64,000 nt of DNA, taken from Platynereis dumerilii. Taxonomy: Eukaryota > Annelida > Polychaeta > Phyllodocida > Nereididae. Location: NCBI GenBank assembly GCA_026936325.1, contig JAPTHN010000001.1, positions 4,724,560 through 4,788,559 on the forward strand, written 5' to 3'. Below, in pieces: positions 24,083 through 36,317 of the stretch (the first letter of the stretch is position 1; each line of letters starts with the position of its first letter). The notes below the pieces were generated by a model. It ran no database searches. It was not told where the DNA came from and saw nothing but the letters and a program-made list of their open reading frames with translations. Position numbers and translations under genes: made by a program.

Positions 24083-24294
24083 CAGATAGATAGATAGATA
24101 GATGGATAGATAGATAGATAGATAGATAGATAGGTATGTATGTAGGTAGGTAGGTAGGTAGATAGATAGAGGTAGGTAGGTAGATAGATAGAGGTAGGTA
24201 AGTAGGTAGGTAGGTAGGTAGGTAGGTAGGTAGGTAGGTAGGTAGGTAGGTAGGTAGGTAGGTAGGTAGGTAGGTAGGTAGGTAGGTAGGTAGA
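24083..24294. repeat. GATA then GGTA microsatellite
   Basis: GATA repeats change into mixed GATA/GGTA and then about 100 bp of pure GTAG. Confidence 0.97.
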
Positions 24295-26186
24295 CGGTTC
24301 TATGTGTCGGAAAAATTGCCCTATTCAGTCACCGAGCCACTAAGAATTATGACCACACAGCACATCAGCCATCAGCAGTAAATATATAGTGTATATATAT
24401 AGCTCATGTATGGCCCATATATAAAGATAGAAGATGAGAAAAAGCAGGAAAGATTCTCAAAAAAGGTCACATCTCCTGGTGAGAATATTGGCATTTGCAA
24501 GTGTCGATGTCCCAATATGAAAGTGTACCACTGCAAAACCTCTGGCTGAGAAACTTATGCATTGGAAAAGGTCTTGACTGATTTAGACAATATCTTTTGC
24601 AATATATATGTCTACTCCATTAATTGTTTAAAGCAAACAATTAGAGCTCTTTGTCTGACTTGGTGTTATGATGATGCTGGCTTAAAAATGTCTTATGATT
24701 TGTTCGTGTCAGTTATATATTATCAGATAATCTGGTCTGATTAGAAAATGAGTAAAACAATTTTAAGAAAACAACATCAAACAGCTCATCAACCAAACTA
24801 GTCCATAGTGAGGGATATGTAACAAAGGGGCTGTATTTGACTTTGACTCAACTTTGCGTTTTTAAACTGTTTACATTTAAATAGCAAGTGCTTAGGCATT
24901 TCTTTGAGAAGGTATACAGTTTCATTTGACAGTGTAACCTTTTGTGCACGTGAAAAGTTCTTCAGCATTTCTAGACCTCTGGTTTATGTTGTGTTGGAAA
25001 TATTGTAGGCTATGGTGTATGGTTACATAAAGGTCAGCCAATTTATATCAGCCCCAATCGTGACCACTGCCCGAGGGCCATGATGGAAAACCCCCAGCTT
25101 AAGGCAACTTGGCAAACTCTTTGGCATCCATGGTATCAGCAACAGCAGCAGTGGAAGCAGCAGCAGCAGCAGCAGCAGGACTAGTTGTGTAGCTCCATCA
25201 CAACTTCAAACAGTTACAAAGCCCGGGAAAAAAAAGATTCCGCATAAGAGGAAAACTTGAGTGAAATTGTAAATATTTGAATCTAATTTGATTGAAATTA
25301 AATCTATATCCATGATAGTTTGATGTACAGTATGTGTAATCAAAATAATTACAAGAAATAATTTCTTACTCAGTTTTGGTGAAATAAATATATGTATAAT
25401 TATTTCTAGGCAGTCTTGAAATAAATAATTTCTGGTTAGGGTAATTCTGACCAGGGCTTTGCTTGATTTCGAAGTGAATATTTGGTAGCAACGCATGCTA
25501 AAAATCAATAATTGCTGTTACCATTACCTCAAAATAAATAAACTCCCCTCCAGGAAATCTCTTTACTAACTTAAATCATTGCATTATATTAACTTATTGA
25601 TGAGCGGTACAAGCTGCTATAAAAAATAATTCATTCAAGAACGCCAAGTTCTATGGAGTTTCAAACGTAGGGCCTGTGTAAAGCAATCGGACCAAGCTGA
25701 GGCAAGCAAAGGGCATATATGTGGTGCCAAACTAAACTGGCAACATACGAGTAGCCCTTCTCTTTCCACATCAGTTGTATCAGCACACAGTATCATCAGA
25801 AGCACCATAGCAGCCTTTCTGCTTAGCCTCCATGGCAAAGGCCCGGAGCGAGGGCTGCCAAAATGTCTCCCTGAACGGTCATCGGCAGAGCTGTAATTGA
25901 AGAAACGCTTCCAGTGTGTTATGTAAACTTGAGCTGAGAGCAATCTGGATGGATGAGATTGATTACTGGACCAAACTAGAATGCATCTATTCCCTGCAAG
26001 CAATGTATCCCAGTGATGGGGGCGCCCAGGTAAACAGCTCCATGTCCCATAAAGGCAATCAACCCCAGGCTCCGCGCTTTGGTATCCGAGGATGGTAGGT
26101 CAGGGCAGATGATCACCGCACAGGGCAAATCATGATCACACAGGGCAAATGATTGTAGGCTGCATTGAGGATGGTAGGTGACTAAG
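24295..26186. other. spacer; GC-richer unique block at 25.65-26.13 kb
   Basis: Mostly AT-rich, no gene. From about 25,650 to 26,130 the composition is clearly GC-richer, unique in the window and free of transposon ends. Minus-strand frames of up to 122 codons cross it but carry no motif I know. It could be an exon, a 5' flank or a conserved non-coding block. Confidence 0.4.
25143..25182. repeat. CAG trinucleotide run
   Basis: About ten CAG units with a GTGGAA interruption. No long frame uses it as polyglutamine. Confidence 0.9.
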
Positions 26187-26902
26187 CAGGGGCGGACTGG
26201 GAGAGAAAATTGGCCCTGGAAGTTTCAGTGGAAAGCGGCCCAGTGAGGTAGTGGCGGACCCAGACCGGGTTTTCTTGGGGAAGACTAGTATTTTTCGGCA
26301 TTCGCGCGCCCGCGATCCGGCATATATTTTCTTCAATTTCTTCAAAATGTCAGGGGCCTTTATCTCAGTGGTCTGGGGGGGGGGGGGACAGGTAGGCCCC
26401 CTGGACGTGCCACTATTAGGGGCAACTCAGATATTACTCAGTGGGCCATAATCGGGGCTGGTGACTATGGAATTCACTCTTGAGACAAACTTTCTTTTTA
26501 AATTGATGTTTTTGTCTTATTGATAGCAGGCCCAGTGCTTGATGTGCATGTGAGCTTATAAATTGAAAATTTGAAGTACCCTCTCAGAATGAGTGAATAA
26601 ATTAAGTGTCAACTACTAACTTCAGTTCGAACACTGCATAAAAGGGCATAGTATGATAACTTGAGTACACAAGTCCTTCATTGCAAATAAGTGAAACCAG
26701 AGCCCAATGGTCCACATAAACTCAGTGATTTTGACACCATTGAAATCGTCTTTGTAAGACGATTCCAATGATACCAAATATGTTGGGGTTGCAAAATCGG
26801 GAAGCAATTCAATCAATTTTTTTTCTTTTTTGTCAATCGGCCCACAAGAGCATCGGCCCACCGGGAATTCTCCCGGTATCCCGGCGGCCCAGTCCAGCCC
26901 TG
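26187..26902. mobile_element. 716 bp non-autonomous hAT element with 8 bp target duplication
   Basis: The left end CAGGGGCGGACTGG and the right end, complemented, CAGGGCTGGACTGG form terminal inverted repeats, and the perfect 8 bp direct repeat TGACTAAG flanks both sides (26,179-26,186; 26,903-26,910). An 8 bp duplication and CAGNG termini define hAT transposons. The short interior with a G-run near 26,376 has no transposase. The undamaged flanking repeat points to a fairly recent insertion. Confidence 0.93.
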
Positions 26903-26910
26903 TGACTAAG

Positions 26911-29015
26911 GTCAGGAAGAGGATGAATTGCTTGCTTGCTTTATATGTTACATTTTGAGCGCCAAGAGAGAAAAGGTCATGTTTTGGAGTTTCGGTTTTG
27001 ACATTTTGTCTTTCAAACCAGTGAAACCACAGAATAGGTTGTAAATTTGAGACTGTTGTGAACTAGCAAATCAATGCAAAACATTAAGAATGGCCAATAA
27101 TGTATTCGCCCAATTAGGTACTGATGAGACATAAAACATGTAAAATAAAAAAACTAGTGGTTGAAAAAGATTTCCTCTTCAGCTTGTCAATTGGGAATAT
27201 TGATATTTGATCAGGTTTCCATAGTCAGGCTACACCATCAGACTTAACCGTACATTCAACCAGTCAGTCAGCCAGACAGTCAGCCAGATGGTTAGTCAGT
27301 CAGTCATAAGTCATGCTACACTTCATTGTAAACAAATTTGTAATAATTTCAATGATTTACATTTGTGAGAAGTTAATCACATTTACCTCATCACACGACA
27401 TAACCTTTTAATGGGTTTATGAACTGCTTTCATGTATGTGGCTGGATCAAAGCCTCACTGGGTTGTTAACATGGGCACTTCATTATCGTCAGACTACTCA
27501 AATTGGTCGATAATCTAGGCCTGTTAAAATGATCGCCTGATGTATATTGCTTCAGCTTTTGCTCCAGCATGAGGTTAACAGAGTACAATCTGTGTTGATT
27601 ACGAAGAACTCGACTTAATTCAGAGTTAACTAGGTGCACAAACTGCAGATTAGCAATCAGGCGCAGGGAGGAGATTAACAGCCACATACTATTACACTGG
27701 AATTAAGAGGCAACTTGCAGCTCATCTTCAGTGCAAAAAGGTTAAGTGGGAAAAAGAGGCAAAAAATATGCCAAGGAGATTGAAGATAGACGAATCAATA
27801 TGTATATTACTATGATACATTGTGGACAACAGGAGGTTAAGTGGTTCCTGGATGGATTAAATGGATAAGAGGAAGGGCAGACAGCGATGGGCAGACAGCT
27901 ACATGTATTATAGATAGAAGTCCAGATATAAGCTGCAAGGGCTTATCCAGAAACTACCGAACAAGGGTCGGGAGCATTCATAAATGGAAATTTACCAATT
28001 CATTGTTGAATGCACTATACGTACATGTATTTTCTAAATTTAAGTTTTAGGGCCCCCTGAAGCACCCCCCCCCCCTCCGGACAGATCAGATCAACTGTGT
28101 GAGACAGACAGTCAGCTACATGGAATCAAGAAAGATAGAATCTGATGCTTTTTGCAACAACATTGTACAACTGTAGATAATATTCTTTTGCATACACCGC
28201 CTCTGACAAATTTACGCAAGTTCAGTATTTCATACATGAGTATAGTATTTTGGTGTCTGACAAACCTAAGAATATCACTAGATATTCTTTGGATTAACTA
28301 TGCAGAATCAACATATTTTGAAGGACCTTGAAATGGTTGCAATGTATTTTTAAATTATTATGTTCCACCCATTAGAGTCTTATCATTTAGCAATAAATGT
28401 CATATCGAAAAGTTTTCTTACTTTCTGGAACATTTCTCAGCCCAATCCAATGACTATGTGAAAAGGATACACCATTAGGTCCTTCACAGAGGGTGCTTAT
28501 TCTCTGAGACCACTTTAGGTAGGCCTATAATGTAGATCTTTCCAGATAGGTATGCCGATATTATATAGACAGTGAATAGATAGACGTTAAATGGATAGAA
28601 GATGAACGAATAGACAGTAATTAATCGTATGGACGAATCGATTGTCACAAGTTTGATATTTTTTGAAATATGATATTAATAATGCCTGGAAATATTGACT
28701 GTTTAAAGTTAAAAAATAGCCACGTTTTTAAAAATATGGTATACCATGTGTGCATTGGTATGAAGTGTTTTTAGGTGTTAAACATGGCAAAACATTTATG
28801 AGATAACATGGATCAGGATATAAAACAGTGACAGAAAGCAGCTTTGTTGAAAACCCTGGTTAACAAGCTTTTGTAACAAGCTTACATAAAATACATGTTT
28901 TTTGCCTTAATGCAGGTGATGCATCGACAAAAAAAATCATAATATTTGAAACCTGGCCCTGAACACTGACATGATTGATTACTATTAACAAAATTGTGCA
29001 TTTGGACAACAAGTA
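26911..29015. other. spacer, one weak exon candidate
   Basis: AT-rich DNA with a CAGTCAGTCAG-type minisatellite (about 27,262-27,306) and a C-run near 28,062-28,074. The only coding-like stretch is listed separately at 27,466-27,642. Confidence 0.5.
27466..27642 (-). CDS. weak coding-exon candidate, not recognised
   Basis: On the minus strand, after a CTGCAG that could be a 3' splice site, the frame reads FVHLVNSELSRVLRNQHRL and then YSVNLMLEQKLKQYTSG, with heptad-like spacing of leucines suggesting a short helix. It ends at a stop near 27,466. No good GT donor is seen inside, so it would have to be a terminal exon, which conflicts with 21,229-21,397 being the end of the same gene. A chance frame is quite possible. 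Confidence 0.18.
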   Translation of the reverse strand, partial: FVHLVNSELSRVLRNQHRLYSVNLMLEQKLKQYTSGDHFNRPRLSTNLSSLTIMKCPC

Positions 29016-29295
29016 GTTTGTTTGTTTGTTCGTGGTTTACGCCTCAGCAGCACCTTAGTGGGCTATATCGAGGCAGGCGAGCGCCGTATGATGATGAAAA
29101 GACTGTGAGTCTGGAACATACCCTATTAATTCAGGGATGCCCAGGGTCTTTCAGTTGCCCCAGCATAGAACACTGGATACAACCCGCCTCCATTTAATGT
29201 CCCATGGGCTCGGACTAAATTGAGTTCCGGGGTGGGATTCGAACCCACGCCCTCAGAGCCAGTGGTTGTGCAAACAAGCACTCTTAACCATTAGT
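29016..29295 (-). mobile_element. second copy of the AAAC-tailed SINE, head truncated
   Basis: Matches 20,711-20,995 with few differences, tail at the low-coordinate side (GTTT repeats on the + strand). The tRNA-like head stops at CTAATGGTTAAGAG, about 13 bp short of the full copy, where the LINE leader begins. The truncation is at the junction with the LINE at 29,296. Confidence 0.88.
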
Positions 29296-29967
29296 TTTTG
29301 GCTTGTTTTGTACAAGTCATTCTGAAACGCATTGAATCTAGGGGAATCCCCCATTTTGAATACACACCTGCTACACCTGACCCACATCAGACTCCACAGC
29401 CCAGAAATAATTGTCTCACACCTGCACAGAGCTAGGACGAAGGAATTCTGTTTAAGATATCAATTTGACTTCATTTGATATACAATTTAGTGCTTTTCAT
29501 TATTATATTTTAATTTAAACTTTGTGATTTGACTGTCTCTCATCTTCAACATCGTTTCTGCCTCCAATACACATTGTTTTGACCTTTTTTTTCGCTCATT
29601 TTACCTTCGTTTTTCCACCTGTAAAGCTATTTTATTGTTGTATTTTCTATCTTCAACACCGGATAGCATTATTTTCGGGGATTTTAAATTTTGAAGAGCC
29701 AATACACTGCCAATACAGATTTTCAACTCAGATCTTTCACACTTCATTAAGCAGCTGACCCAATTAATTATCAATACCATAGGCTACCTGTATTTTTAAC
29801 AACTTATTTATCACTTCAAAATTTTTTTACCTTTCACATAATTGAACTAAATTTGTTTTAACTTTACAGGAGCATATATTGCTCTGCAGCAAACCCTCAG
29901 CAACTGACACAAAATATATATATTTTCGCATTGACCAGTGAAGTCCTTTAGTTTTATTGACTTGACC

Positions 29968-30475
29968 CGCCTCTCACAGACCTGAGAGACTAACTACTTT
30001 TGCCTCTAAACTCTGACAGACCTCAGAACCTCACTTGTCTCACTTCTTGCCTCTCACAGACCTGAGAGACTAATTACTTTTGCATCTAAACTCTGACAGA
30101 GCTCAGAACCTCACTTTTCTCACCTCAAGCCTCTCACAGACCCGAGACACCCACTACTTTTGCCTCTAAACTCTGACAGACTTCAGAGCCTCACTCTTCT
30201 CACCTCTTGCCTCTCACAGCCCTGAGAGACTCACTAATTTTGCCTCTAAAATCTGACAGACCTCAGAGCCTCACTCCTCTAACCTCTAGCCTCTCACAGA
30301 CCAGAGAGACTCCCTAATCTTACCTGTTGACTCTGACGGACCTCAGAGCCACATTTTTGTCACCTCTTGCCTCTCACAGACCTGAGCGACTCCCTACGTT
30401 TGCCTCTAAACTCTGACAAGCGTCAGAGTCTCACTCCTCTCACCTCTAGCCTCTCACAGACCTGAGAGACACGAC
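29968..30475 (+). repeat. 80 bp tandem repeats in the LINE leader
   Basis: Just over six copies of an 80 bp unit starting GCCTCTCACAGACCTGAGAG and continuing with CTCTGACAGACCTCAGA and CTCACCTCTTGCC blocks; starts near 29,969, 30,050, 30,129, 30,210, 30,290, 30,370 and 30,449. Some LINEs carry tandem promoter monomers upstream of their frames, so these may be such units. Within each unit CTCTCACAGACC and CTCTGACAGACC are also related half-repeats. Confidence 0.9.
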
Positions 30476-30662
30476 TTAAGCCAGTGTTTCATAAAGACCT
30501 GTGAAGCATCATAGCAACCAGTGTTCCACTAATACTTCTGAAGCATAGTAGTCGCATCATAATGACAAAAAAGGCAAGCTTATACTCTGATGTCCTGCGT
30601 ATTGGGTTAAGAGAATCATGTGAGAAACCCCGACTGGCAACATTTCAGAACGAAAAAACTCC

Positions 30663-32024
30663 AGTTTTAATAACTCAATCAAACTTGCTAACCGATTTGA
30701 AATCCTTTCAGAATCAGTTAAACATGCCAATTCGTCAAACAATCCTCCATCAAACAATTTTTTGAGAGCCTGTGTGTGGAATGCACGAAGCCTTAGACAG
30801 AAGACCCAGTTGGTAAATGATTTCAGAAATGAATTTGACTTGGATCTTTTTCTCTTCACTGAAACATGGCTAAAAGCTGATGATAAAGTTGAAATTGGTG
30901 AATTAGAAAGAAATGGTCAATACTACTTTCTAAGCTCGCCCCAAGAAGGTAGACAAGGCGGTGGAGTTGGCTGCATTGTAAAATCAGGCCTGCACGTAAT
31001 TAAGATGGAAAGTGTGAAGACAACGAATTTTGAACATATGGAAGTCCAAGTGAGATTGAGTGGAAAAATTCTGACGATTCTCCTTGTGTATCGCCCTGAA
31101 CCCTCTAACCAAAATAAGTACAGCTTGACTGAATTCTACAAAGAATTTACAGATTTTGTTGCAAGATATCAGACAAGTCACAATGAACTCATTATAACAG
31201 GTGACTTCAACTTTCACATGAATAGACACGATGATAGCAGATCAATTTAGTTTGGGAATATCTTAGAAATGTTTAACCTTGAAAAACACCTTACAGCTTC
31301 TACTCACAAAAGTGGAAACTCTCTGGACTTAGTTATAACCCGCAAAAATTCTAGTCTCAAAGATTGTATTGTCGGCGACCTGCTTTCAGATCACCATTGC
31401 ATCCTTTTCAACATGGAATTGGCCAAAGGCAAGAATCCAAAAAAGAAAATAGCATTCCGAAAAATTAAGATATTTAAGGAGAAACGAAACGGGCTAAATG
31501 ACAAGCTCAATCAACTAAAATCAGATGAGCTAAAGACAAAGATTGAAAAAACTAAGGGCAACTCAGAGGCTATGTTTAAGATCCTCAATTCTAGTCTTAA
31601 CCGAAAACAAGATTTACCTCTGCCACATCATGTAAATGAAGAAGATCTTGCAAATGATTTCAACAAATTCTTTGATGACAAAATCAAGAAAATAAGATCA
31701 AAATTGGACACAAACGGCACAAGTACTGTTGACGATGTTGAGACATATTCTGGTCAAAAACTAAGTCAATTCAAAACACTCTCGGAGACTGAGGTTCAGA
31801 AAATCATCACTGATATGCCTGTGAAGCACTGTAACCTAGACCCAATACCAACATGGCTACTGCTGTAATGCATGGATGAGTTTCTCCCTATCATGGCTAA
31901 AATAGTCAATGCATCACTCACACAAGGAAAAATGCCTAATGAACTGAAACACGCCCTGGTAAAACCGCGCCTGAAGAAAAATGGCCTTGATCTCATTAAG
32001 AAACATTACAGACCAGTTTCACAC
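30663..32024 (+). pseudogene. LINE endonuclease and N-terminal RT region, interrupted
   Basis: One frame carries the APE-type endonuclease that nicks target DNA for reverse transcription. Visible motifs in order: VWNARSL (30,774), LFTETWL (about 30,852), GGGVGCIV (about 30,960), GDFNFHM (about 31,200), LDLVITR (about 31,323) and SDHHCILF (about 31,386), which are the expected catalytic landmarks. A linker follows, then SETEVQKII and KKHYRPVS, the usual entry into the reverse transcriptase. The frame is open upstream to at least 30,663 without an obvious methionine. In-frame stops lie at 31,248 (TAG), 31,866 (TAA) and 32,025 (TAA). Beyond this a TETLLTKIHNDV fragment appears in another frame, then the RT core is missing. 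Confidence 0.85.
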
Positions 32025-32143
32025 TAAGTAGCCTGGATATGAAAAACAATCTGCATACAAGCCAAATTCAGTACCGAAACTCTATTGACAAAAATTCACA
32101 ATGATGTCAAAGACAAGACAAAGTTAGTCATTATAGGAAACAG

Positions 32144-32470
32144 TTGCACTGGCTTCCGATCCCTGCAAGGATCCAATTCAAAATTATGACATCCACATGG
32201 AAAGTTGTGAATAATCAAGCACCTCAATACCTCAAAAGTCTTATTCAACTCAAACCTGAAAATGATCTTAACCTCCGCAGCAATGGCAAACTGCTCCTAG
32301 AGGTACCTGTCATACGAAATCAAAACAAGTTGGAAGATAGAGCCTTCTCCTACTCATCGCCACAGCTTTGGAATGGACTGCCAGAAAATGTAAGCAAATC
32401 AAAACACTGGATAACTTCAAAAAGCGATTGAAAACATATCTTTTTACAAAATACTACGGAAATATCGGCT
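32144..32470 (+). pseudogene. LINE C-terminal remnant
   Basis: The frame reads LHWLPIPARIQFKIM, then APQYLKSLI, then DRAFSYSSPQLWNGLP, the conserved tail of CR1/L2/Rex-like ORF2 proteins. A frameshift near 32,400 moves the last segment, KTLDNFKKRLKTYLF, into the next frame. The palm motifs (including the YADD-type active site) that should lie between 32,025 and 32,130 are deleted. Confidence 0.85.
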
Positions 32471-32550
32471 GATGCTAACCCAACCAAGCAGTTTACTGGA
32501 ATTGGCACTATATAAATACTTAATATTATTATTAATATTATTATTTTACT

Positions 32551-34152
32551 GACACTACAATAATCATTCGGTGGTATGTATCATGTATGCTCAGCTTGCA
32601 GTGTTTTTCAATGAGAAGTGAACTTTGGGAAACACTTTACAGGATATTCCGATTGCATCCCTAAAAGAAAGGATTGTCTGCTATCAAGCAATCATTGTCC
32701 GATTTGTATCTACTATCCATTCAAAGAATTGTCTAAACCAATCGAATAGTTTGAGATTTTAAACGACATGATTGTTCCATTCTATTAATTGTCTTAACCA
32801 AACAATTGATGTCTGATTCAGAAAATCGTTTTAGTGAAGGGCTGCAAGCTAGTGCCATGGCTCAGGCCAATGGGGTGAACATGCCCTGTTGTGACCAACT
32901 CTTGTGTATTATTGGGAGATTTGTGATAGTTGCGTTTGACTAGGCATTTCCCGGGTACCCCAAGGATCATCCTTTTTTGCCAGGGGCATTTGTCTTGAGT
33001 CATTTTTGTCCGGGTAAGCCGGAGGGTCACTGACATGAAGGAGACTGCGGAAAGATTTGATGGTGTTTTCAGGCTAAATCTTCTTTATCATGAGAACTGC
33101 ACATGTGTGGCGTAGATCCTGAGCTACCTTCAACCCGGGCTGGCCACTTCAGTCCACTTTGGGGCCATAGGACCACAAGAGAGCCCTTGGCCTAAAGCTG
33201 CTTGCCATTGGTCTGCTGTGTGCTTAGTTCGCCATCTTCGTACCGTTTTGAGACATATAAAGTGTTTACTATATATAGGCTTATCAATGTGTTTTTTGCT
33301 TATTTCAGCTAAAATGTATGTGCTGGGCATTGACAAATATTTTTTTAACGATCTGTTTGGACATAACCAAAAAAAAGTGCGTAACCAAAACTCATATTTT
33401 ATAAAAAACGAAACAGAATTACACAAATAAATTGTTTGTCATCATTAAAGCTTATTTCATCTTAGGACATCACAATGCAGTGCAGTCCTCTCCCCTTCCC
33501 ACTCAATTTATCCATACATTTTTACTTAGGCCTTCATTCTTGGACCTCAGAACTAGGTTATAAGATTAAGACTGTAAGTCAGTATTCTTCTTCGATCTAC
33601 TAAAGCCATTGATCTACATTACACGACACAGCGTGAAAAGCCATTGAGTTATCTGTGGCTTCCAGTGAAAAAGTTACCATTAATTGTAAAGTGGCTTGGT
33701 AGCCATGTTATGTGGTAGGTCAGCCATAATGTGATATCCTGATTTGGTCAAGTGAAAAAAGCAAGAAATGAGATAGCCATTGCGAAGCGAAGGTCAGACA
33801 CACCATTGTAAGAAATGTGTTGCGTGACCAGACAGTTATAACGAAATTTGATATTTATTTGATATTGGGATATTGCGATACTTGTTAGATTGTTTTTTAT
33901 GGACAAGTCTGTAACAGTTTCTAGAGAGATAATAAAATGGTCGAGTTCTATTCAGCATGTTACATGTAGCAATGTCTGGATATCAGCTGAAAATGAGTCA
34001 GTGCATTATTCTATATAATGATTTTGTTACATTTTTAATCATTCTGCAGATTGTTCATCATACTGAGCAGAATAGACAATGCAATAATATTTTTCTAAGA
34101 AAGCTTATAATGCATGCTCTTTTTACAATTTGGTGGAGCAGCATTCTTTTTC
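32551..34152. other. spacer, no gene recognised
   Basis: No supported gene or complete element. The GC-richer part around 32,840-33,230 has no inverted ends that I could match. Confidence 0.45.
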
Positions 34153-34240
34153 TGGCCTTGTGGGTGATGGCGGTGTTCAAATGAATCAAGGACCTGCATC
34201 GGTGAGGCAATGGGTTCAAATCCCGGTTCTTGGAGATATT
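34153..34240 (+). mobile_element. tRNA-like SINE fragment
   Basis: A good B box (GGGTTCAAATCCC, about 34,211-34,223) lies at the right distance from a weak A-box-like TGGGTGATGGCGG (about 34,160-34,172). No body or tail was recognised. Confidence 0.4.
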
Positions 34241-34462
34241 TATTCATAGATCTTCCTGAAAAATGTCCTAGCAAGATATCCAAGGATTTTACTTTAAATT
34301 TTCATTTCCTGAAATGTTTTCTTGCTGAAGTCACGTGACTGCGTCCAATTATGCATTGTACAGGGGCGTTTTGTACCAACTATCATAGCAAGGCATATAG
34401 GCCTTCTCCAATTTTTGTTTATGTCTCAGTGCTGATACTAATATCATACTAATATCATTTTA

Positions 34463-34728
34463 ACCATCTAAAAATGAAAGATCTATCCAACGATGTAATG
34501 GGCAAATGAGACCTCCTTGCATAACATGTGAAAAGGCCTGTTTGTTGATTGCATAATGTGGCCTTTCTGACTTATTAACTGAGAGCTAGTTATCATCATT
34601 TTTAAAATCTCAGAATGATGGATGTATCTAACAATGGGCAAATGAGACATCCTTGTATAACATGTGAAAAGGTATGTTTTCTGATTGCTTGTGCACTTTC
34701 TGACTTCTTTGCTGAGACTGAGAGCTTT
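34463..34728. repeat. tandem duplication, period about 140 bp
   Basis: Two copies sharing GGGCAAATGAGAC.TCCTTG, TAACATGTGAAAAGG and TTTCTGACTT blocks in the same order, ending with ACTGAGAGC. Confidence 0.8.
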
Positions 34729-34841
34729 GCTTGAATGTAGAAATCAGAAATTAATTGGATTCATATTCCAGTACTCTGTAACAATTAGAAACAAAGAGAT
34801 TACCAAATACATGCAAAACAAACATCATCATTCAGTGTACA

Positions 34842-35510
34842 TTAGGATAGGATAGGATATTTTATTTGCACAACTTGAGTACTTACAATAAAATGGAACA
34901 TACATAAAAATATTATATGCAAAAAAGTAAAATGTTGTACAGGAGGGCACCTGAGCAGAAACTGCTGTAACCCAGAGGGTAGGTGCACCCCCTCCCCCCC
35001 TTTAGATAAACCCCGGATATACTTTAAATATTATGAATCAATACAAAAGATGTTATTCTGATAACATATATGCAAAAATAATTAGTATATATGTGGAAAG
35101 ACTATTCATATTCAAATACATTATACAAATAGATATATGAATAAAATACATTAAACAAATAGATATATGAATATAGTAGTACGCAATTACCGTATATACC
35201 ACATAATTATTAAAGCAAAAAGCAATTACTTTACAATATTGTTGAAGGCTGATTTGTTTGGGCCTATTCCTCCAGTTTCGGTGAACTCCAATTCAAAGTC
35301 TGACTCCAGATGGATAGTCAAAATACATGTAGATGTATCTGAAAAATAAAAGAACATCCAGAAAAAAATATGCCAGTAAAATATTTTGTGTAAGCGATGA
35401 GGTGTCATAAATTTACAATTACAACATAAGTCAGACAGTGGCCGACTACAACTTGTTATTTCAATACCGACAGAGCATGACATGCCCAGAGCAGCTCCAC
35501 CTATCATTTT
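34842..35510 (-). mobile_element. possible retroposon 3' end with TATCC repeats
   Basis: On the minus strand a segment ends in AATAAAATATCC followed by TATCC repeats (+ strand 34,842-34,861), which looks like the polyadenylation signal and short-repeat tail of a non-LTR element. The DNA behind it, to about 35,510, contains an open frame of 93 codons without a motif I can name. The family and 5' edge are unknown. Confidence 0.3.
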
Positions 35511-36315
35511 AAGGGTCGCTGAGTGAACAATCTACAGTGTATCTAACAATGTAAGGTTGACACTTATTCACTGAAACCTTTACGAAAATGAAGAGGTCAG
35601 ACACTACTGCTATACAATTAAACTTGTAATTAGTTTTGATATAAACATAACATCATGATATCTATGGACCATAAATTTGGCTATCAACAAGGTCATGAGT
35701 TTTCTTGAAAGACTATATCTATGGAATTTTAATATCAATATTAAAGAAGCTCAGAAAGTTCCGTTTTTCCTGTGTGCCAAAAGATTAAAGCAACAAATTA
35801 ACTCATCTACTGATGTTCACATCTACTGCATAGGTAGCGGTGTGCCTTACTTCGCACATTGCTAATTTATCTCACTGACATATATATTACACATATTACT
35901 AACACATTCGGAAAGTTCTTAGTGCTGTTAAATAATACCAGGCCACATAACAGTAGTACATATGCACCGGAATATTGGCTAAAAGATTAGCTGTAGGTGT
36001 TGGTTGCCGGAAGGCATGCATTGTAGAAGCGCCATTCTCAGCACTGTCACAACATGATAGATGTGCTAGATGTCCTGCAGTCCCCCAAATTCCTTCCTTT
36101 CTAGCCTTTGATTCCATGCCTTGTCCTTCTGGTAGAAGACCGTGTCTTGTGCTATGCTTGTGAAGTTCTCATTTTGCTCAAGAACCTATTTGAGACGAAC
36201 CGAAAACTGACTTGTCTGATTTTTAAGCTTCAATTTTCTTGATGACAAGTCTAAATTTATATCGAGAGTGCTGACCAATTTTGCATGTACAACCAATTAT
36301 GGTGAGGTCCAAAAG
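35511..36315. other. spacer with a cysteine-containing open stretch
   Basis: No gene is established. The + strand frame at about 35,975-36,163 has an unusually protein-like stretch, IVEAPFSALSQHDRCARC, followed by PCPSGRRPCLVLC, then a stop. It is faintly reminiscent of the region before the zinc-binding part of SET/MYND proteins, but cysteine spacing does not match, so no call is made. Confidence 0.25.
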
Positions 36316-36317
36316 TA

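Larger units (their letters stand above)
29296..32550 (+). mobile_element. CR1/L2-like LINE, nearly full length at the 5' side, RT mostly deleted
   Basis: A non-LTR retrotransposon. In order: leader (29,296-about 30,480) with 80 bp tandem repeats, an apurinic-type endonuclease, the start of the reverse transcriptase region, a large internal deletion, the conserved C-terminal end, and a 3' terminus reading CTGGAATTGGCACT-A-TATAAAT followed by ATT repeats. An ATT-repeat tail and an LHWLP..RI.FKI-type C-terminus are typical of the CR1/L2 group of the Jockey superfamily. The exact 5' boundary is inferred from where the SINE stops. It cannot move by itself: it has in-frame stops and lacks the catalytic RT core. 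Confidence 0.85.

Noticed and set aside
35975-36163. SET/MYND-like exon on the + strand
   Set aside because: The cysteine spacing does not fit the MYND pattern and there are no convincing splice sites.
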